A program made the translations under genes and the position numbers. This document shows, piece by piece, positions 56,186 through 64,000 of a stretch of 64,000 bases of DNA (position 1 is the first letter of the stretch; each line of letters opens with the position of its first letter). A model generated the notes under the pieces. The model saw only the letters and a list, made by a program, of their open reading frames with translations. It was not told the DNA's origin and searched no databases. This DNA comes from Burkholderia oklahomensis C6786 (lineage in GTDB: Bacteria > Pseudomonadota > Gammaproteobacteria > Burkholderiales > Burkholderiaceae): positions 496,001-560,000 of the forward strand of contig NZ_CP009556.1 in assembly GCF_000959365.1 (NCBI RefSeq), in the 5' to 3' direction.

Positions 56186-57586
56186 TCAAGCGGCCTGCGC
56201 GTGCGCCGCTTCGAGCGCGCGCTGCACGTCGGCTTCGGCGAGCACCTCGTCGAGCGTCGTGCGCAGCCGCGAGAACAGCAGGTCGAAATCGCCGTCCGTG
56301 TAGCTGAGTGCGGGCGCGAAGCCGAGGATGCCGTCGTTGAACGCGCGGAACACGACGCGGTTGCGGTGCGCGGCGGCCGCGATCCGCTCGGACAGATTGA
56401 GCGACGGATCGAAACGCGCCTTGCTCGTCTTGTCGGCGACGAGCTCGAGCGCGCCGAGCAGCCCGCGCGCGCGCGCGTCGCCGACGAGCGGATGCGCGCG
56501 CAGCGCGTCGAGCTCGCGCGCGAAGCGCGGCGCGTGCGCGATGCCGTTTTCGAGCAACCCGTCTTCGTGATAGAGGCGCAGCACTTCGAGCGCGATCGCC
56601 GCACTCACCGGATGCGCGGAATACGTGTGGCCATGACCGATCGCGGAGTCCATGCCGCCGCCGTCGGCGATCGCCTGATAGATCTCGTCGGACATCAGCA
56701 CCGCGCCCATCGGCGCGTAGCCCGCCGTCAGGCCCTTCGCGACCGTCATCAGATCGGGCTCGACGCCTTCGGCCTCGCACGCGAAGAGCGGGCCGGTGCG
56801 GCCGAAGCCGGTAATGACTTCGTCGGCGACGAACAGGATGCCGAGCCGCTTGCACGCGTCGCGCATCGCCTTGAGCCAGCCGACGGGCGGCACGATCACG
56901 CCGCCCGAGCCCTGCACCGGCTCGCAGAAGAACGCGGCGACGCGATCGGCGCCCAGTTCCGCGACCTTCGCTTCGAGCGCCGCGACCGACGCGGCGATCA
57001 GCGCGGCGTCGTCGTCGCCCGCCGGATGGCGGTACGCGTACGGCGATTCGATGTGATGCTGGGTCGGCTGCGGAACGTCGAAGTGGCGATGGAACGTCGC
57101 GAGCGCGGTGAGCCCCGCGCCGACCGACGACGAACCGTGATAGCCGCGCTCGAGCGCGATCACGTGTTTCTTCCGCGGGCGGCCCGTCGCGTTGAAGTAA
57201 TGCGTGATGAAGCGCAGCGCCGAATCGACGGCGTCCGAGCCGCCGAGCGTGAAGTAGACGCGCGTGAGCGATTTCGGCGCGAGCGCGGTCAGCTTCTCGG
57301 CGAGCTCGATCGCGGGCGCGGAGCCGAAGTGGAAGTACGCGGTCGCGTACGGCAGGCGCGTCATCTGCTCGGTCGCGACCTTGACGATGCTGTCGCGGCC
57401 GTAGCCGACGTTCACGCACCAGAGGCCCGAGAACGCGTCGAGGAGTTCGTTGCCTTCGATGTCGCGCAGGAGCGCGCCGTCGGCGGAATCTAGCACGGTG
57501 ACGCCGCGCGCCTCGTGCGCGCGGTAACTGACGACGGGATGGATCAGATGCTGGCGATCGGCTTCGATCAACGATGGAATGGTCAT
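56186..57586 (-). CDS. Class III omega-aminotransferase
   Basis: 466 aa. LWCVNVGYGR near the N-terminus, TLGGSDAVDSALR, ERGYHGSSSVGAGLTAL, DEVITGFGRTG and the PLP lysine in TVAKGLTAGYAPMGAV match the beta-alanine/omega-amino acid:pyruvate aminotransferase group. Distinct from the class III enzyme at 11.4 kb. Start at 57586 (MTIPSLIEAD). Confidence 0.92.
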   Translation of the reverse strand: MTIPSLIEADRQHLIHPVVSYRAHEARGVTVLDSADGALLRDIEGNELLDAFSGLWCVNVGYGRDSIVKVATEQMTRLPYATAYFHFGSAPAIELAEKLTALAPKSLTRVYFTLGGSDAVDSALRFITHYFNATGRPRKKHVIALERGYHGSSSVGAGLTALATFHRHFDVPQPTQHHIESPYAYRHPAGDDDAALIAASVAALEAKVAELGADRVAAFFCEPVQGSGGVIVPPVGWLKAMRDACKRLGILFVADEVITGFGRTGPLFACEAEGVEPDLMTVAKGLTAGYAPMGAVLMSDEIYQAIADGGGMDSAIGHGHTYSAHPVSAAIALEVLRLYHEDGLLENGIAHAPRFARELDALRAHPLVGDARARGLLGALELVADKTSKARFDPSLNLSERIAAAAHRNRVVFRAFNDGILGFAPALSYTDGDFDLLFSRLRTTLDEVLAEADVQRALEAAHAQAA

Positions 57587-57998
57587 GGCGGCGCGGGCCC
57601 TCGTTCGAACAAAACGGTGTGGATCCATGCTACCGATCGGGCAATTCACACGCGCATCCAATTGCCGCGCGGAAACGTACGGATACGGCGTTTATGCGGG
57701 GCGGGACGGCATTTTCTGCTGCGTCGGTTGCGGCGGAATGGACGCGGCGGAACGTGCGTCGTGCGTATGCGGCAAGGGGGCGCGCGGCCGTGTTGGTCGC
57801 ATGTCGTGTCGCGGAACGTGCGCGCGGATGCGTGAGCCGCATGTATTCACGGCGCAGCGCGCGGTATGCGAATGCGTCGCGGGCAGCGAGGGAATCGCAC
57901 GTTGCGTCGCGCGCGGCGTGCAGGCTCGGTGCCGGTGCCTATGCGCCGGGATCCACGCGCCGAGCGCAGCGCGATCGGCGAGACGCCCCGACAGGCGC
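57587..57998. other. Intergenic region, no gene seen
   Basis: 412 bp upstream of the aminotransferase and downstream of the GhrA-like gene. I see no gene, clear promoter or repeat. Confidence 0.5.
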
Positions 57999-58925
57999 TC
58001 AATAACCGCGCGCGCGATCGACGACGCCGACCATCGGCTCTCCCGCGCGATGCCGCGCGAGATTCGCGAGCACCGCCTCGACCGCGGTGTCGGGCCGCGT
58101 CGCGCTTGCGATGTGCGGCGTGATCCGGATGCGCGGATGCGTCCAGAACGGATGGCCCGCCGGCAGCGGCTCGGGATCCGCAACGTCGACGATCGCGCTG
58201 TCGAGCTTGCCCGACGCGAGCGCCTCGAGGAGCGCCGCTTCGACGAGCTGCGGGCCGCGCCCGGCCTGGATCAGCGACGCGCCGTCGGGCAGCGCGTCGA
58301 ACACGGGCGTGTCGAGCAGCCCGCGCGTTTCGGGCGTGAGCGGCAGCAGGCAAATGAGGATGTCCGAGCGCGCGAGCAGCGCGGCGAGCCCCGCTTTGCC
58401 CGCGTAGCATTCGACGCCTTCCAGCGTGCGCGGCGAGCGGCTCCAGCCGGCGCAAGGAAAGCCGAAGCGGCGCAGCGCGTCGAGCACCGCCTGACCGAGC
58501 ATCCCGAGGCCGAGCACGCCGATGCGCCGCGACGCGGCGGCGCGCACGGGCTTCGCTCGCCACATTTGCATGCGTTGCAGCATCGCGTAGTCGAGCAGGT
58601 CGCGATGAATCGTCAGCACGGCCTGCGTCACGTATTCGACCATTCCTTCGACGATCCCCGGCTCGATCATCCGCACGACCGGGAGGTGCGCGGGCACGCG
58701 CGACAGATCGAACTGATCGACGCCCGCGCCGACCGAGAACACGACTTCGAGATTCGGCATCAGCCGCAGCGGATCGTCGGGCGGCTGCCACGCGGCCAGA
58801 TAGCGGACGGCGGCCGGGTCGCCGACGTCCGGCCACAGACGGAACGGGACGTCCGGCGCCTTCTCCGCGAAAAGGCGCGCCCATTGCGCGCCGCGCGCCG
58901 GATCGGCCTTGTAGACGAAAGTCAT
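57999..58925 (-). CDS. ghrA: D-2-hydroxyacid dehydrogenase, GhrA-like (glyoxylate/hydroxypyruvate reductase)
   Basis: 308 aa. NAD(P) fold GVLGLGMLGQAVLDALRRFGF; the catalytic Arg is in IQAGRGPQLVE, Glu in VADPEPLPAGHPFW and His in ITPHIAS. Length and FSVGAGVDQ fit GhrA. It reduces glyoxylate or hydroxypyruvate with NADPH. The GNAT gene ends 38 bp upstream, same strand. Confidence 0.88.
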   Translation of the reverse strand: MTFVYKADPARGAQWARLFAEKAPDVPFRLWPDVGDPAAVRYLAAWQPPDDPLRLMPNLEVVFSVGAGVDQFDLSRVPAHLPVVRMIEPGIVEGMVEYVTQAVLTIHRDLLDYAMLQRMQMWRAKPVRAAASRRIGVLGLGMLGQAVLDALRRFGFPCAGWSRSPRTLEGVECYAGKAGLAALLARSDILICLLPLTPETRGLLDTPVFDALPDGASLIQAGRGPQLVEAALLEALASGKLDSAIVDVADPEPLPAGHPFWTHPRIRITPHIASATRPDTAVEAVLANLARHRAGEPMVGVVDRARGY

Positions 58926-58963
58926 CGGATGAAGCGTGCGGTTGCCGCGGCGATCGCGCGGGA

Positions 58964-59824
58964 TCAGCCGAGCGCCTGATTGACGACCGCGAATTGCCGC
59001 AGCGACGGATCGCGTTCGGGCGCCTCGCCGCGCACCATCGCGAGACCCGAGTCGACGTGCCGCAGCCCGAGCCCTTCGAGCCAGCCGGTCAGGCCGCTGT
59101 CGCCTGGCACGTCGATCCGCACGAACATGCCGGTGTGCAGCGCGAGCCAGTGGCTGATCAGCGCCTGCGCGCGCAGTGCGTCCGGCGCGATCACCGGGCC
59201 GATCACGTGACCGCGGCCGAAGCGGCGGAACAGCGCGAAGCCGAGCAGCTCGCCGTCGCGGTCGAGCGCGATTCCGCTCGCGACGTCGAGCAGCGCGTCG
59301 ATCACGGCGCCGCGGTCGTAGCCGCACGCGCGCGACGCGAGTGCGCCGAGGCGCGGCGTGTCGTTGACGCCGATCGGCCGCAGGCGCTCGCCGGGCGGCA
59401 GCGAAATCAGCGGCGGATGGCACGCGGCGCCCTGATGCTGCTCGATGGTGCCGATCGGCTTGAAGCCGAACTTCGCGTAGAGCGGCGCGCCCGCGGGCGT
59501 CGCGTGCAGGAACGTCGTGCGCTCGCCGAGATCGTCGATGATCCGCGCGAGCAGAGCGCGACCGATGCCGCGGCCTTGCTGGTCCGGCGCGACGATCACC
59601 ATGCCGAGCGACGCGTGTGCATCGCCGTAGCGCCAGCCGAGCGCGGTGCCGATCACGCCGCTTTCGTCCGCGGCGACGAAGCCGCTGCCGAGCTTCGCGA
59701 CGAAGCGCCAGTCGTCGACGCGATGCGGCCACTGGAAGCCGCTGGACAGGCGCTGGGCGGTGTCGACATCGTCCTGGGCGAACGGGCGAAAGGTGAGCGT
59801 GCGGGAGGCGTTGGTTTCGGCCAC
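58964..59824 (-). CDS. GNAT-family acetyltransferase with two GNAT-like halves
   Basis: 286 aa. The N-terminal half has a clear acetyl-CoA motif (LGMVIVAPDQQGRGIGRALLARI) and LYAKFGFKPIG; the C-terminal half (RDGELLGFALFRRFGRGHVIGPV) looks like a second, degenerate GNAT fold. Substrate unknown. GTG start at 59824, with GGAG six bases upstream. Confidence 0.87.
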   Translation of the reverse strand: MAETNASRTLTFRPFAQDDVDTAQRLSSGFQWPHRVDDWRFVAKLGSGFVAADESGVIGTALGWRYGDAHASLGMVIVAPDQQGRGIGRALLARIIDDLGERTTFLHATPAGAPLYAKFGFKPIGTIEQHQGAACHPPLISLPPGERLRPIGVNDTPRLGALASRACGYDRGAVIDALLDVASGIALDRDGELLGFALFRRFGRGHVIGPVIAPDALRAQALISHWLALHTGMFVRIDVPGDSGLTGWLEGLGLRHVDSGLAMVRGEAPERDPSLRQFAVVNQALG

Positions 59825-60304
59825 GCTGGACTCCGGTTTGAAAAGGCTGACGCCGCTACTGTGGCAGGCGCGCCAGGGGGCGGATAGGACGATCCGCTTG
59901 TTTTCGGCGGCGCGGGCGTTTTTCTTCCGTGGATTTCGGGCGCGGCGATTTCGACCCTGATTATGCTCGTTGCGTTCGGTGTTCGGTGTTCGGTGTTCGG
60001 TGTTCGGTGTTCGGCCGATGGGCCGGCGGACATCAACTCGATATGGCTCGCCTGCCATGACAGGCGCCGCCGATTCGTTCGGATCGGCATGCGTATCGTC
60101 CGATCGCGACGTTCAAGGCGTCAGCCGATGGGCGGCGCGCCGTTGCCTGAGCGTCGGCAAATCCGGCGCGGCGCGTCGCCATCGCCGGTCATCGGCGGGC
60201 TTCCGCCCGGCGCACCGCGTCGTTCGCGGCTCGCGACGGCGCTTGCCGATTCGCGCATCGCGCGACGATTCGTTCCACGTGTGCGTCGGCCCACCGCGCG
60301 CACC
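59825..60304. other. Intergenic region with heptanucleotide array
   Basis: 480 bp with no supported gene. Contains the GTTCGGT array listed separately. Confidence 0.55.
59974..60014. repeat. Heptanucleotide array of GTTCGGT
   Basis: Five perfect GTTCGGT units (59974-60008) plus one differing at the last base. Intergenic, likely variable in copy number. Confidence 0.85.
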
Positions 60305-60769
60305 TCACAGGCGCTGCCGCTTCGCGAGCGTCAACACCCGTTCCCAGCGCAGCGCGTCGCGCTTGTCGTCCATCGGCAGCTTCCATTCGGCGCGTCGATC
60401 GTCGCGCACGGCGACGACCAGATACCAGCGGCCGTCGAGCGCTTCCGCGCGACAGCCGCTCAGATCAGTGAGCGTGTAGCGGCCGTCGGCGCCGTCCTGC
60501 GACAGCCATAGCAACCCCTTCGTCGCCGATACGCGCAGATCGCCCCACGCGCGCCGAAGCACGTGGGTCCAGCCGTCCTCGCGCGTGTTCGGCGCGACGT
60601 CGCGCCGCCGCCGAGCCCAGCGCGCGACCGCCGCGGCGATCACGGCTGCCGCGACGACCGCCGCGCCGATCGCGACGGCGCCGCCGAAGCGCGCGGCGAT
60701 CGCATGAAACGTATAGACGGCGCCCCAGATCAATGCGACGAGCGCGAACAGAACGATCAGAATCGGCAT
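60305..60769 (-). CDS. Hypothetical protein with N-terminal membrane anchor
   Basis: 154 aa, not recognised. Two hydrophobic segments (about residues 3-22 and 30-52) precede a soluble domain with RRAWGDLRVSATKGLLWLSQDGADGRYTLTDLSGC and WYLVVAVRDDRRAEWKLPM, which reads as a small beta-rich domain. Frame, codon use and position are gene-like. Confidence 0.7.
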   Translation of the reverse strand: MPILIVLFALVALIWGAVYTFHAIAARFGGAVAIGAAVVAAAVIAAAVARWARRRRDVAPNTREDGWTHVLRRAWGDLRVSATKGLLWLSQDGADGRYTLTDLSGCRAEALDGRWYLVVAVRDDRRAEWKLPMDDKRDALRWERVLTLAKRQRL

Positions 60770-60846
60770 GGTGAAGGTGCGGATGCGGCAAGGAAGGGCG
60801 GCAAAGGAATGCGCGGCCGGCGCGCGCCGGCCGCGAGCGAAGAACG

Positions 60847-62085
60847 TTACCGGATCCGGTGAATGTCGTGCGTGACGAAGCCCGCGTCGTTGTCCGGCAG
60901 CGCGAGGCCGTCCTTCACGGCGAGCGTCTTGCGGATGTCCGCGAGGCCCGCCGACCAGTGGTCGCGCATCGTCGACGCGCCGAACTGATAGTCCTTGTAG
61001 TGCTGCTCGTACGCCTTCTGCTCATAGATCAGATGCTGGACGTTGTAGCGCTTGCTGCACGATAGCGTCTCGGCCTGCTGGCACCACGGATCGTTCTTGC
61101 GCAGGTCGTCGGGCACCTGGTCGAGCACGCGCCGCAGCACGTTGCGAAAGCGCTGCTCGCGTTGCAGCGTGTCGGTGATCAGGCGCGTGCGGCTCGAATA
61201 CTGAACGTCCTTCGTGCGCTCGGTCACTTCGTTCATCGATTCCGGCAGCGGCCCGCGCGCGCTCCACAGGTCGACCTGGAACGCGAGCGTGTCGCGGCGC
61301 GGCGTCGCGCGCAGCACTTCCATCAGCGGCGTGTTCGATACGATGCCGCCGTCCCAGTAGAACTCGCCGTCGATCTCGACGGGCGGAAACGCGGGCGGCA
61401 GCGCGCCCGACGCCATGAAATGCTCGGGACGCAGCGTCGTCTTCGTGTTGTCGAAGTAGATGAAGTTGCCCGTACCGACGTTCACCGCGCCGACCGACAC
61501 GCGCGTTTCGCCCGAATTGATCCGGTCGAAGTCGCACAGCTTGAGGAGCGTCGAGCGCAGCGCGGACGTGTCGTAATAGCTGACCTTCTCCGGCGGATGC
61601 GTCGCGCCCGGCAGCGGCGGCGGGAAGCGCGGCACGAAGAAGCCGCGCTGTCCTTGCACGACCGCGCTCGCCGCCTGGCTCGCGGTGAAGAACGTGCGCA
61701 CGTAATCGTGGCTGTTGAACAGCGCGGCTTCGAACACGGCCGGCAGCGCGGGGAAGAACGCGGGCTGGCAGATCGTGTTCCAGAACTCGCGCAGCCGTTC
61801 GACGCGCCGCTCGGGCGGATTGCCGGCGATCAGCGCGGTGTTCAGCGCGCCGATCGAAATGCCGGCGATCCAGTTGAGCGGCATGCCTGCTTCGTGCAGT
61901 CCTTCGAATACGCCGGCCTGATACGCGCCGAGCGCGCCGCCGCCTTGCAGCACGAGCGCGATCGTTTCGTACGGCAGATCGTGAAACGGCGCGTGCGCCT
62001 GCTCGAGCGTGTGCGGCACGCTTGCTTCGTTGTGCAGGTCCGCCGGATCGACGGCCTGCTTTTCGGTACGGGCGCGCGGCTTCAT
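60847..62085 (-). CDS. Patatin-like phospholipase (with C-terminal DUF3734-like region)
   Basis: 412 aa. Patatin motifs: oxyanion loop [16 protein letters not shown], nucleophile elbow GISIGA, and DGGIVSN carrying the catalytic Asp. No signal peptide, so probably cytoplasmic. The C-terminal part (about 300-410) resembles DUF3734. Its start overlaps the bdhA stop (ATGA), linking it to 3-hydroxybutyrate metabolism; a role in releasing acyl chains or polymer-associated lipid is possible but inferred. Confidence 0.92.
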   Translation of the reverse strand: MKPRARTEKQAVDPADLHNEASVPHTLEQAHAPFHDLPYETIALVLQGGGALGAYQAGVFEGLHEAGMPLNWIAGISIGALNTALIAGNPPERRVERLREFWNTICQPAFFPALPAVFEAALFNSHDYVRTFFTASQAASAVVQGQRGFFVPRFPPPLPGATHPPEKVSYYDTSALRSTLLKLCDFDRINSGETRVSVGAVNVGTGNFIYFDNTKTTLRPEHFMASGALPPAFPPVEIDGEFYWDGGIVSNTPLMEVLRATPRRDTLAFQVDLWSARGPLPESMNEVTERTKDVQYSSRTRLITDTLQREQRFRNVLRRVLDQVPDDLRKNDPWCQQAETLSCSKRYNVQHLIYEQKAYEQHYKDYQFGASTMRDHWSAGLADIRKTLAVKDGLALPDNDAGFVTHDIHRIR

Positions 62086-62867
62086 TGCATGAACCAGCCG
62101 TGGCTGACGATGAACGACTGGCCGGTCAGCGCCGCGCTCGGAAACGCCGATAGAAACAGCACCGTCTTCGCGACGTCCTCGACGGTCGTGAACACGCCGT
62201 CGACCGTATTGCCGAGCATCACCTTCTTCACGACTTCCTCTTCGCTGATCCCGAGCTCCTTCGCCTGCTCCGGAATCTGCTTGTCGACGAGCGGCGTGCG
62301 CACGAAGCCCGGACACACGACGTGCGAGCGCACGTTGTGCTTCGCGCCTTCCTTCGCCAGCACGCGCGCGAGACCCAGCAGCCCGTGCTTCGCCGTCACG
62401 TACGCCGACTTCAGCGGCGACGCCTCGTGCGAATGCACCGAGCCCATGTAGATCACGACGCCGCCGCGATCGTCCTGGTACATGTGCTTGAGCGCGGCCT
62501 TCGTCGTCAGGAACGCGCCGTCGACGTGAATCGCCTGCATCTTCTTCCAGTCGGCGAACGAGTAGTTCTCGATCGGATTGACGATCTGGATGCCCGCGTT
62601 CGACACCAGGATGTCGACCGAGCCGAACGTCTCCGCGACCTTGTCGATGCCGCGGTTGACCGCGTCCTCGTTCGTCACGTCCATCGCGACGCCGATCGCC
62701 TTGCCGCCCGCCTGCCCGATCTGCTCGGCGACCGCGTTCGCGCCGTCCTGATTCAGATCGGCGATCGCGACCGCGGCGCCCGCGCGCGCGAGCTCCAGCG
62801 CGATTTCCTTGCCGATGCCGCTTGCTGCGCCCGTCACGACTGCGGTCTTGCCATTCAGATTGCTCAT
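62082..62867 (-). CDS. bdhA: D-3-hydroxybutyrate dehydrogenase
   Basis: 261 aa short-chain dehydrogenase. [12 protein letters not shown] binds NAD; NAG motif in LVSNAGIQ; catalytic SxnYxxxK is [19 protein letters not shown]. Family features of 3-hydroxybutyrate dehydrogenases (HKLVASPFKSAYV-like segment, C-terminal GWFMQ) are visible. It interconverts 3-hydroxybutyrate and acetoacetate. Between adc (46-bp gap) and the patatin gene (4-bp overlap). Confidence 0.94.
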   Translation of the reverse strand: MSNLNGKTAVVTGAASGIGKEIALELARAGAAVAIADLNQDGANAVAEQIGQAGGKAIGVAMDVTNEDAVNRGIDKVAETFGSVDILVSNAGIQIVNPIENYSFADWKKMQAIHVDGAFLTTKAALKHMYQDDRGGVVIYMGSVHSHEASPLKSAYVTAKHGLLGLARVLAKEGAKHNVRSHVVCPGFVRTPLVDKQIPEQAKELGISEEEVVKKVMLGNTVDGVFTTVEDVAKTVLFLSAFPSAALTGQSFIVSHGWFMQ

Positions 62868-62913
62868 GATCGAATTCCTGTCCAGAAAGTAGTAGGGAAG
62901 GATGCGGCGCGCG

Positions 62914-63654
62914 TCACTGCGCGAGGTAATCGTAGACGACTTCGCCGAGGCCGAGCGTCAAATCGGCCATCAGATGCCGCGCTTCGACGACCTCGAGCAC
63001 CGGCAGATCGGCGACGGGCGCGAGCGCATGCGGCGCGAGCTGCAGCGACGCGGGGCCCGTCCACGCGCCTTTCATCTTGATGTCCTGCAAGTAGTAGCGC
63101 ACGAGCTCGCAGACGCGCGCCGAGCCGTCGACGTGCGGAATGATCTTCAGCAGGAAATTCGCGCCGGCGAGGCGCTTCTGCTGCTCGTCGAGATCGAGCT
63201 CCTTGTGCTTGTAGCCCATCGTGCCCGTCGCGACGCGCACGGGGCCGTAGTCGAGCGTGCCGAGCAGCGTGTCGATGTGCGTTTCCAGCGTCGGCTGCGC
63301 GAGTTTCTTCGGGAATCCCCACAATTCGCGGCCGCCCGCGATCGGCGGGTGATCGTTCAGATACATCGCGAGCGTGTAGCCGCCCGGCTGGCCGTTGTAC
63401 TCGACGGGGATCACCTGGCCGCTCTCGGTGTAATCGCCGAACCCGGTTGAATCGGGCATCCGGATGAATTCGTAATGGACGAGCGGTTCCTTGACTTCCA
63501 GCGGTTCCGGCACGATTTCGCGGAGGCGGTCGATGTCGGTGCGGTAGGTGATGATCAGGAATTCCCGATTGACGAAACGATAAGGGCCCATCGGAAACGC
63601 CGGGCTCGTGAGAGGCATCGCGAATGCTTTCGATCGGACTTGGCTGGGCTTCAT
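62914..63654 (-). CDS. adc: Acetoacetate decarboxylase
   Basis: 246 aa, the usual size. The Schiff-base lysine region is [11 protein letters not shown], and [12 protein letters not shown] and [12 protein letters not shown] are typical. It converts acetoacetate to acetone and carbon dioxide. AAGGAG precedes ATG 63654. First gene of the adc-bdhA-patatin operon. Confidence 0.95.
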   Translation of the reverse strand: MKPSQVRSKAFAMPLTSPAFPMGPYRFVNREFLIITYRTDIDRLREIVPEPLEVKEPLVHYEFIRMPDSTGFGDYTESGQVIPVEYNGQPGGYTLAMYLNDHPPIAGGRELWGFPKKLAQPTLETHIDTLLGTLDYGPVRVATGTMGYKHKELDLDEQQKRLAGANFLLKIIPHVDGSARVCELVRYYLQDIKMKGAWTGPASLQLAPHALAPVADLPVLEVVEARHLMADLTLGLGEVVYDYLAQ

Positions 63655-64000
63655 GCGAACTCCTTGTTGATCGCTTCGTTGGCGGGGTGCCGATATCGTA
63701 TGCCTCTGCGAATCGATTGTGCGATGCCGCAACTGGAAAAGATTATTGCGCAAATCGACGCAGTGAAATGACAAATATTGACAGTGTTGCGGAGGCCGTA
63801 ACGAATGCGCGCCGGCGGGTGACGGACAGCGAATCGCCGGCGCTCCGGCGCGGCAAAGGGTGAGTCTTTTCGGGGGCTATGGTGAGCATTTACGGGACAC
63901 GTGAAACGAATGTGAACGACGGCGCGAAACCGCATGCTGCGTCGCGCGACACGCGCGATTGAACTTTTGGGGAAGGACCGTCCTCGAAGAAGCGCGTTGT
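63655..64000. other. Region upstream of adc to window end
   Basis: 346 bp, no gene seen. It holds the pair of origin-type iterons at 63855-63897. Confidence 0.55.
63855..63897 (-). repeat. Pair of origin-type iterons upstream of adc
   Basis: Reverse-strand copies CCCCCG-AAAAGA-CTCACC (63859-63876) and GTCCCG-TAAATG-CTCACC (63881-63898, approximately), each with one mismatch to the boxes and the exact six-base spacing. About 200 bp upstream of adc. Confidence 0.8.

Noticed and set aside
59789..59807. AAAGGTGAG followed by CGGGAG resembling an origin iteron
   Set aside because: The two boxes are four bases apart instead of six and the sequence encodes the conserved start of a GNAT protein.

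Overview
The window is high-GC DNA with the codon habits of Burkholderia. I read it as the replication-origin region of the second chromosome of a member of the Burkholderia pseudomallei/thailandensis group. The basis is a plasmid-type parA-parB-rep locus next to a gene-free iteron region, kbl-tdh beside it, and a hopanoid locus nearby. I cannot fix the species from sequence alone.

Left arm (1-29.5 kb). A leftward lipid/polyketide synthase operon comes first: an AT-ACP protein, then an SDR-KS-CLF-KR megasynthase cut by the window edge. Next are rightward hpnN and an mlaA-like lipoprotein gene (hopanoid and lipid trafficking) and a leftward six-gene unit (polar amino-acid ABC importer, C45 acyltransferase/amidase, class III aminotransferase, CMD-family protein). 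The leftward hopanoid genes hpnD-shc-hpnG follow, then an alpha/beta hydrolase. A signalling block holds a response regulator, a CheC-like phosphatase and a GGDEF cyclase, divergent from a hybrid histidine kinase. An FMN reductase, an ECF sigma factor with a zinc-finger partner, and arsC complete the arm.

Origin block (29.5-39.5 kb). A 48-copy GCGTTG array lies between two copies of a perfect 14-bp palindrome, and a third copy lies between parA and parB; these are very probably parS. A Rep_3-type initiator gene converges on parB across a terminator. About 3 kb without genes then carries many copies of the iteron CTCCCG-N6-CTCACC and ends in an AT-richer stretch. A KfrA-like coiled-coil protein with a zinc ribbon, a tyrosine-recombinase-fold protein that has lost nearly all catalytic residues, and a small gene under a perfect SOS box follow.

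Right arm (39.5-64 kb) is mainly catabolic: a cupin regulator and kbl-tdh (threonine breakdown), a lone kdpA, a YceI/TetR/NTF2-like cassette, a desuccinylase/aspartoacylase-like enzyme, an aldehyde dehydrogenase, a tartrate/malate dehydrogenase with its LysR regulator, PhzF, an Lrp regulator with an aminotransferase, GhrA-like reductase, and an adc-bdhA-patatin operon (acetoacetate/3-hydroxybutyrate).

The most striking observation is that exact copies of the origin iteron also occur far outside the origin: near 1.04, 37.75, 48.9, 55.5 and 63.87 kb. One is a 21-bp identity with an origin copy and one an 18-bp identity. These look like dispersed initiator-binding sites, which could titrate Rep or couple gene expression to replication.
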